A stretch of DNA of 64,000 bases from the NCBI GenBank assembly GCA_025354385.1, contig JANXMZ010000071.1:1-64000 (forward strand). Reading direction: 5' to 3'. This DNA comes from Bacteroidota bacterium. GTDB taxonomy: Bacteria > Bacteroidota > Bacteroidia > NS11-12g > UBA955. Numbering within the stretch: position 1 is the stretch's first letter; each line of letters starts with the position of its first letter. Both the position numbers and the translations under genes were made by a program. The notes under the pieces are model-generated. The model was given only the letters and a program-made list of their open reading frames with translations, had not been told where the DNA came from and searched no databases. Below are positions 59,311 to 64,000 of the stretch, piece after piece.

Positions 59311-60226
59311 TCAAATGATCTTCCACATTGGCTATTTCATCACGTTCATCATCGCTGTAGCGAAAATACAAAGCCGTGTAAGCTGCATACATAAATGAAC
59401 CAACAATGGCACCAATGGCTGATTGAATAACTTGATTCAGCATAAAAATAGGTGTTGTGGTAGCATTGCTTAACCCCGCCATTGCAATAACGCTGCCGAG
59501 TATACCTCCTATTATCATTGAAGCTACTATCATCACAAGACCCATTAAAAATAATATGCCAGCTCGCTTCCAAGTTATTTTTTGCATTGAAAATTGTATG
59601 GATTCAAATACACCCATATTGCCATGTATTAATGCCGAAGGTGCTATCGCAAAGCGGATGATAAAACCTATCAATACAAAAAACAGAAAGAACCCCAGCA
59701 ATACAGCCATGAATTTAGAAACACCCGATATTAATACCAAAGCAAAAATATAAACACCAATACCAACTGCAAATATTAGAAATAAAATAAAATAAAGACC
59801 GAGCATGGCTATTATTTTCTCACTGAACCCCATTTTGAAAGCATCTAAAACATTTCTGTTCCCTGTTCGCACTTCATTGTCATTCAATTTAAAAAGTGTG
59901 ACGTATTGGTATACCGAAAACAAAACACCCAGCAAAGCAGCAAGGGCTAAAAAAGCATAATTAATCTGACCGAACAACTGCCCAATTACATCCCACGGAT
60001 TGCCGCCTTCAGATAGGGCTTTAAAAACATCCTGCATTTTATCTTTTAATCCTGCCACGTCTGCAATTGTCCATCCAAAACCATTCAGCAACAAAGGAAA
60101 GATGGCAGATGTGGCTACAATACTCATCAGAACCACAATCAGAATATTGGAAAGTAAAATGCGTTTCATGAGCGCTAATGCTCCATTAAAAGCCTGGCCT
60201 CTAAAAAGTAGTAGATATTCTCTCAT
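59303..60226 (-). CDS. Polytopic membrane protein of unknown function
   Basis: A 307-residue protein with about six membrane segments (for example ILIVVLMSIVATSAIFPLLL, AMLGLYFILFLIFAVGIGVY, ILFLMGLVMIVASMIIGGIL, AIVGSFMYAAYTALYF) separated by short charged loops. The layout, with a YQYVTLFKLNDNEVRTG loop and an amphipathic FESIQFSMQKITWKRAG segment, is like DUF4013/glycerophosphodiester-phosphodiesterase membrane-domain proteins, but this is a weak comparison. The ends are acidic (YSDDERDEIANVED). Single gene, divergent from fabD. Confidence 0.68.
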   Translation of the reverse strand: MREYLLLFRGQAFNGALALMKRILLSNILIVVLMSIVATSAIFPLLLNGFGWTIADVAGLKDKMQDVFKALSEGGNPWDVIGQLFGQINYAFLALAALLGVLFSVYQYVTLFKLNDNEVRTGNRNVLDAFKMGFSEKIIAMLGLYFILFLIFAVGIGVYIFALVLISGVSKFMAVLLGFFLFFVLIGFIIRFAIAPSALIHGNMGVFESIQFSMQKITWKRAGILFLMGLVMIVASMIIGGILGSVIAMAGLSNATTTPIFMLNQVIQSAIGAIVGSFMYAAYTALYFRYSDDERDEIANVEDHLIN

Positions 60227-60295
60227 ATTGTATGTATTTTAATAGCTCAATATTAAATTATTTTCAATCATAATGGATAAATTATTTCGATTAAT

Positions 60296-60303
60296 TACAT
60301 TTG
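60296..60303 (+). promoter_or_regulatory. -7 element before fabD
   Basis: TACATTTG is a perfect -7 match, 25 bases before the ATG at 60329. No -33 TTG is evident. Confidence 0.5.
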
Positions 60304-60328
60304 TGTCAGATTAAAAAGAGTAGTACAC

Positions 60329-61207
60329 ATGAAAAAAGCATATATATTTCCAGGCCAAGGCGCTCAATTTGTAGGAATGGGCAAAGACCTATACGACCAC
60401 TCAGAATTGGCCAAAACCTTATTTGAACAAGCCAATACCATCCTAGGTTTTCGAATTACAGATGAAATGTTTAATGGCACTGATGAGGGTTTGAAAAAAA
60501 CCAATATTACTCAACCAGCCATTTTTTTACATTCTGTTATCGCTGCAAAATGTTTGGGCTCTGATTTCCAACCCGATATGGTTGCAGGTCATAGTCTTGG
60601 CGAATTTTCTGCGTTGGTAACAAACAATACCCTCACCTTCAAAGATGCTTTAAAACTGGTCTATCAAAGAGCGCTTGCCATGCAAGAAGCCTGCGAATTA
60701 AAACCCAGCACCATGGCTGCTGTGCTAGGACTAGAAGATGAAAAAGTAGAAGAAATTTGTGCAACAATTACAAGTGGAATAGTAGTGCCTGCCAACTACA
60801 ATTGCCCAGGTCAATTGGTTATTTCTGGCGACATAGAGGCCATTAATGAAGCCTGCGAAAAATTAAAAGCGGCAGGTGCAAAACGCGCATTGGTATTGCC
60901 TGTAGGTGGCGCCTTTCACTCACCATTAATGAAACCAGCTGAAGAAAAATTAGCACTTGCCATTCAACAAACTGTATTCAACACCCCTATATGCGCTGTT
61001 TACCAAAATGTAACGGCCACGGCAGTTAGCGACCCATCAGCCATTAAAGAAAATTTATTAAAACAATTAACAGCCCCTGTAAAATGGACCCAGTGTGTAC
61101 AAGCAATGGTAAGAGATGGCGCTACCAATTTTATTGAATTAGGTCCTGGTAAAGTATTGCAAGGTTTGGTTAAAAAAATTGCTCCTACTGCCGAATTAAG
61201 CGCTTAG
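60329..61207 (+). CDS. fabD: Malonyl-CoA:ACP transacylase
   Basis: A 292-residue enzyme of fatty acid synthesis that moves malonyl from CoA to acyl carrier protein. The N-terminal FPGQGAQFVGMGKDLY, the nucleophile elbow GHSLGE with S89, QRALAMQEAC and the catalytic His in GGAFHSPLM are all present. GPGKVLQGLVKKI near the end is typical. Length is slightly under the E. coli 309. It is not in a fab cluster here: the neighbours are membrane proteins on the other strand. Convergent with the gene ending at 61225. Confidence 0.95.
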   Translation: MKKAYIFPGQGAQFVGMGKDLYDHSELAKTLFEQANTILGFRITDEMFNGTDEGLKKTNITQPAIFLHSVIAAKCLGSDFQPDMVAGHSLGEFSALVTNNTLTFKDALKLVYQRALAMQEACELKPSTMAAVLGLEDEKVEEICATITSGIVVPANYNCPGQLVISGDIEAINEACEKLKAAGAKRALVLPVGGAFHSPLMKPAEEKLALAIQQTVFNTPICAVYQNVTATAVSDPSAIKENLLKQLTAPVKWTQCVQAMVRDGATNFIELGPGKVLQGLVKKIAPTAELSA

Positions 61208-61224
61208 TTTAATTAATAAAAGGA

Positions 61225-62928
61225 CTAATACAATTCGTATAAAACGTAATTTTCAACTTTGGTTTTGCGTTTTATTTTTTGTTGAGCAACAGTATCAATG
61301 TATTGTTCGAAACTATAACTTTTTTCAGGTTCAATAACAATGTATTTAACGGGTAGATGAAAGCTATTGAGTTGTGCTTGCTGAATCTTTTTATGCGCCA
61401 TTAATTGATACAAATCTTGTGCAGTACTATTACTATCCAACTGCGCAAAATTGGCCTCGCTCAATCGGGATAAATAACCACCTATTATGGGTTTTTGATG
61501 CACTGTTTGGTATAAAAAATGATTGGTATTAAAATCACCCTCTAATCTAATACCATCTCTAAAACCAAATGGAATTGGCAGAATAGCACCTTCTGGTTTT
61601 TCTCTTAATTGTTGGTATACCAATGGAATTTCTTTGCTGTCTTGGAATTCAAATGAACGAGGATAGTATTCAATAAAAAGGAGTATACCGGCGGCAACCA
61701 TTATTCTTTTATAACCTGCACGGTTCCAAAACATCGACAAATGTTTCATGAGTACTGGCAAAAAAAGAACCATGAACATCAACTCATATCTGGGTGGAGT
61801 TCGTACATTGTTTAAAAATGGAATATAATAAATAAGTCCGAAAATATTGTAAAACAAACGGTGCCCTAGCACTTTAAATTCGGGAAAACAGAAGAGCAAA
61901 AACACCAAGGATGCAATGGCCATTAAGCGAATTTGATAATCAACCTTCAAGGTGTGTAGTTTTACAAAAAAAACTGTTATTAAAATAAAAAAACCAAAGC
62001 CTAAAAACATTACAAATTCTACACTTTTAGGATATCTAAAAAAGTGTTGAGGATATTCCTGAACCAAGTTAAAATGGCTATAAACCCAACTATTGGTGCC
62101 CGGCACAAACAATGAAGCAATATCTGCACTCCACCACAGAGCCCCTTTGTCATCGGCCCCAAGCAAATTTAAACCTCGCATTATAAAATGACCGCCAACA
62201 AATAAAATAAGAATAAACCACATCCATTTTTTAGCAGAGAATTTCTTAAAATAAGGATAACATTTATTAATAGTGCAAAACAACAAACCAAAATAAAATA
62301 CATAAATGGAATAATAATAATCCGATAACAAACTAAGAATGCTCAAAGAAAGCAATACAAAAAAGTATTTTTTAGAAATAATTATGGGTACAAACCGTCC
62401 CGGCTCAAAGCGAAAAGCCTTTAAAATATATAAAATAAAAAATGGTATCAATGCCGTTAATTCCAAATTAAAATGCTCAGGCAAATGGGCAGTTTTATAA
62501 GGAAAATACGCATAAATAAATCCGCCTAAAACACTCAAAAACATGGTGACTTTAAAATACCTGAGCAACTTAAAAACACCCAAACCACTGAAAGCAAAAC
62601 TCAATAACAAAACCAAATTCATGGTAAACACAGCATTGTTTATTGCCACATTCAGCAGACCAGCAATGGGCACGGAACTGTGCATTAAAATACTTGAGCC
62701 CATTGGATAAAACAACATGTGGGTGGCCATTGGGTTGCTGCCATTTAGCACGGCATACCTAAAATGCCAAATACTCCAGATATAAGAAGTTGAATCACCA
62801 TAAAAGGGGATTCCAAAAAACTGCGTGCCAAAATTTTTAACAAGCGGAAACGTAAACAAAACAAAAATGAATGCATACAGCAGGAAGCATGCAGTACCTT
62901 GTAATTTATTTTTGAGCCCCTGTTGCAT
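61225..62928 (-). CDS. Polytopic membrane protein, glycosyltransferase-like
   Basis: A 567-residue protein with about eleven membrane segments. TM1 (FLLYAFIFVLFTFPLV) is followed by a long periplasmic loop with DSTSYIWSIWHFRYAVLNG and FYPMGSSILMHSS, then repeated hydrophobic helices and a C-terminal soluble part (after about 455) with PIIGGYLSRLSEANF. The plan (Asp/Glu in the first loop, long C-terminal domain) is that of GT-C-type lipid-linked-sugar transferases such as YfhO or DUF6044 types, but no diagnostic motif allows certainty. Function unknown. Confidence 0.65.
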   Translation of the reverse strand: MQQGLKNKLQGTACFLLYAFIFVLFTFPLVKNFGTQFFGIPFYGDSTSYIWSIWHFRYAVLNGSNPMATHMLFYPMGSSILMHSSVPIAGLLNVAINNAVFTMNLVLLLSFAFSGLGVFKLLRYFKVTMFLSVLGGFIYAYFPYKTAHLPEHFNLELTALIPFFILYILKAFRFEPGRFVPIIISKKYFFVLLSLSILSLLSDYYYSIYVFYFGLLFCTINKCYPYFKKFSAKKWMWFILILFVGGHFIMRGLNLLGADDKGALWWSADIASLFVPGTNSWVYSHFNLVQEYPQHFFRYPKSVEFVMFLGFGFFILITVFFVKLHTLKVDYQIRLMAIASLVFLLFCFPEFKVLGHRLFYNIFGLIYYIPFLNNVRTPPRYELMFMVLFLPVLMKHLSMFWNRAGYKRIMVAAGILLFIEYYPRSFEFQDSKEIPLVYQQLREKPEGAILPIPFGFRDGIRLEGDFNTNHFLYQTVHQKPIIGGYLSRLSEANFAQLDSNSTAQDLYQLMAHKKIQQAQLNSFHLPVKYIVIEPEKSYSFEQYIDTVAQQKIKRKTKVENYVLYELY

Positions 62929-62990
62929 AAGAAAAATAATAATGACAAAGAAAATCTAAATTTCCAACTTTTTTGGATTTATTTAAATAC

Positions 62991-63005
62991 GTCAACTAAG
63001 TTGAC
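62991..63005. other. Perfect 15-base palindrome between dapF and the membrane-protein gene
   Basis: GTCAACTAAGTTGAC has 7-base arms around one base. It shares GTCAA/TTGAC half-sites with the Crp/Fnr-like boxes, but with a different spacing. It lies 5 bases after the dapF stop and 63 bases before the start at 62928, so it could be an operator for that gene or a weak hairpin after dapF. Confidence 0.4.
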
Positions 63006-63010
63006 TATTT

Positions 63011-63787
63011 TTAAAGAGAAACCGAACCCTCAAAAACGGGCGTTGCAGGACCGATTAACCAGACATTCTCATAATGTCCTTGGTATACTTGAAATTGCAC
63101 TTCCAATTGTCCTCCAGGTGTTTCTATGTCTATTTTTTTCACCCCATCTTGCGCATTCACATGAAAAGAATAAGCAATGGCGCAAGCTGTGACACCAGTG
63201 CCACAACTCAAGGTTTCATTTTCCACCCCTCTTTCGTAAGTGCGCACTTTTAGAGTCGTATCTGAAAGTATTTGAACAAAATTAACATTAATACCTTCTT
63301 TGGCATAGGTTGAATTATAACGAATTTTGCGGGCTTCATTAAATACATCAATAGCATCTACATCCTGTACAAATAATACATAATGTGGCGATCCAGTATT
63401 CAATTCATATGCAGCATTTAGTGCATTAACCTTGGCGACATTTTGCATTTGCAATTCCACCTTATTTACATACCAATGGGCATGGTGCCCACCATCTATT
63501 GCTTTAAATTTAGTATCCTTTTCAAAAATATGCAATGATTTAGCAAAATCCACAATGCATCTGCCTCCATTGCCGCACATGGTGCTAATATTGCCATCGC
63601 TGTTATAATACACCATTTCAAAATCGTATTCTTCGGTATTTTGCAACAGCATTAAACCATCTGCCCCTATTCCAAATTTTGGATGACACAACTGGGCCAC
63701 ATTCAAATTTTCATAGCGCCTATCTCTATTATCTATCAGAATAAAATCATTCCCCGCACCTTGGTATTTTGTAAATGGTAACTTCAT
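63011..63787 (-). CDS. dapF: Diaminopimelate epimerase
   Basis: A 258-residue cofactor-free racemase that converts LL- to meso-diaminopimelate for lysine and peptidoglycan synthesis. The motifs are GAGNDFILIDNRD near the start, NSDGNISTMCGNGGRCI with catalytic C71, and VENETLSCGTGVTACAIAY with the second catalytic Cys near residue 197. Length is normal. Its ATG directly follows the TAA of the upstream gene without a spacer, so the two are co-transcribed. Confidence 0.95.
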   Translation of the reverse strand: MKLPFTKYQGAGNDFILIDNRDRRYENLNVAQLCHPKFGIGADGLMLLQNTEEYDFEMVYYNSDGNISTMCGNGGRCIVDFAKSLHIFEKDTKFKAIDGGHHAHWYVNKVELQMQNVAKVNALNAAYELNTGSPHYVLFVQDVDAIDVFNEARKIRYNSTYAKEGINVNFVQILSDTTLKVRTYERGVENETLSCGTGVTACAIAYSFHVNAQDGVKKIDIETPGGQLEVQFQVYQGHYENVWLIGPATPVFEGSVSL

Positions 63788-64000
63788 TTATTTTTGATCC
63801 AAAATTAATTGCCTCATATCTTCATCTTGCAAAATAGAAAAACCGCAACCATCTGGACAATTTTTTAATTGATAAACAGCACCATTCATGCGCAAATACA
63901 ATTGGAATTCTATTTTGAATAAACGCACTGTGGCCGTCTCGCCCAACCCATACAACTGCAAAGTGGAATTCACCAGTTTATAACCCTTAAAATTAATAGG
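63788..64000 (-). CDS. C-terminal part of an unknown protein (runs off the window)
   Basis: The frame is open from the right edge to a TAA at 63788 (70 codons), immediately upstream of dapF. The visible end is YGLGETATVRLFKIEFQLYL, then QLKNCPDGCGFSILQDEDMR. There are two Cys in CPDGC. A GTG at 63973 could be a start, but the frame continues to the edge, so the true start probably lies outside. No family recognised. Confidence 0.55.
   Translation of the reverse strand, partial: PINFKGYKLVNSTLQLYGLGETATVRLFKIEFQLYLRMNGAVYQLKNCPDGCGFSILQDEDMRQLILDQK

Noticed and set aside
1..64000. tRNA, rRNA, riboswitch or intact insertion sequence
   Set aside because: I looked through the longer gaps and saw no cloverleaf-like sequences, transposase motifs or known riboswitch cores; a covariance-model scan would be decisive.

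Overview
The window is AT-rich, compact chromosomal DNA from a member of the Bacteroidota, probably an aerobic or facultative, free-living lineage near Chitinophagales/Sphingobacteriales (the order is inference). The phylum rests on: many -7 elements of the form TAnnTTTG placed a few bases before start codons; a type IX secretion (T9SS) sorting-domain remnant; a Bacteroidota-specific small gene (DUF4295) behind rpmB-rpmG; a Rho factor with a long N-terminal insertion; BshC for bacillithiol; and the fused-gamma/alpha KorA plus KorB arrangement. No rRNA, tRNA, CRISPR array or intact insertion sequence was seen.

Layout. 1-3.9 kb: the start of a secreted protein running off the left edge, two tandem Crp/Fnr-family regulators, a lipoprotein and a small unknown gene, with related palindromic boxes in front of several of them. 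4-8.6 kb: a three-gene operon for a 2-oxoacid:ferredoxin oxidoreductase and a flavin/Fe-S partner. 8.7-14.1 kb: the most accessory-looking part, with a REP-like tandem repeat, a DUF1801 protein, a GT32 glycosyltransferase, a decayed T9SS cargo gene, an orphan ThsB-like TIR protein, a DUF4139 protein and a GC-rich non-coding island. 14.1-32.5 kb: housekeeping and cell-envelope genes (yigZ, ribD, prmC, rlmD, maf, a UbiA prenyltransferase, rhomboid, M13 peptidase, polysaccharide deacetylase, miaE, MFS transporter), including a B12-binding/GTPase protein that looks like IcmF without its mutase domain.

32.6-47 kb: rpmB-rpmG-DUF4295, then ftsY-rimO-bshC, an OmpA-like protein, an MCE/MlaD protein, rho, hflX and a DUF6427 pair. 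47-64 kb: a glutathione-peroxidase-like lipoprotein, a DUF3592 remnant, an acyltransferase behind another palindrome, an M1 aminopeptidase, feoAB behind a strong palindromic operator candidate, a two-gene glycosyltransferase operon, gpmI, fabD, a polytopic membrane protein and dapF.

The clearest systems are central redox metabolism (kor operon), ribosome and protein-export housekeeping, ferrous iron uptake, and a possible small Crp/Fnr regulon. Four genes (prmC, hflX, the DUF6427 gene and feoB) have no usable ATG and appear to start at TTG. I found no complete, clearly novel multi-gene defence or biosynthetic system. The strongest leads are the orphan TIR protein, the truncated IcmF-like protein, the shared palindromes and the repeat or relic sequences in the few long gaps.
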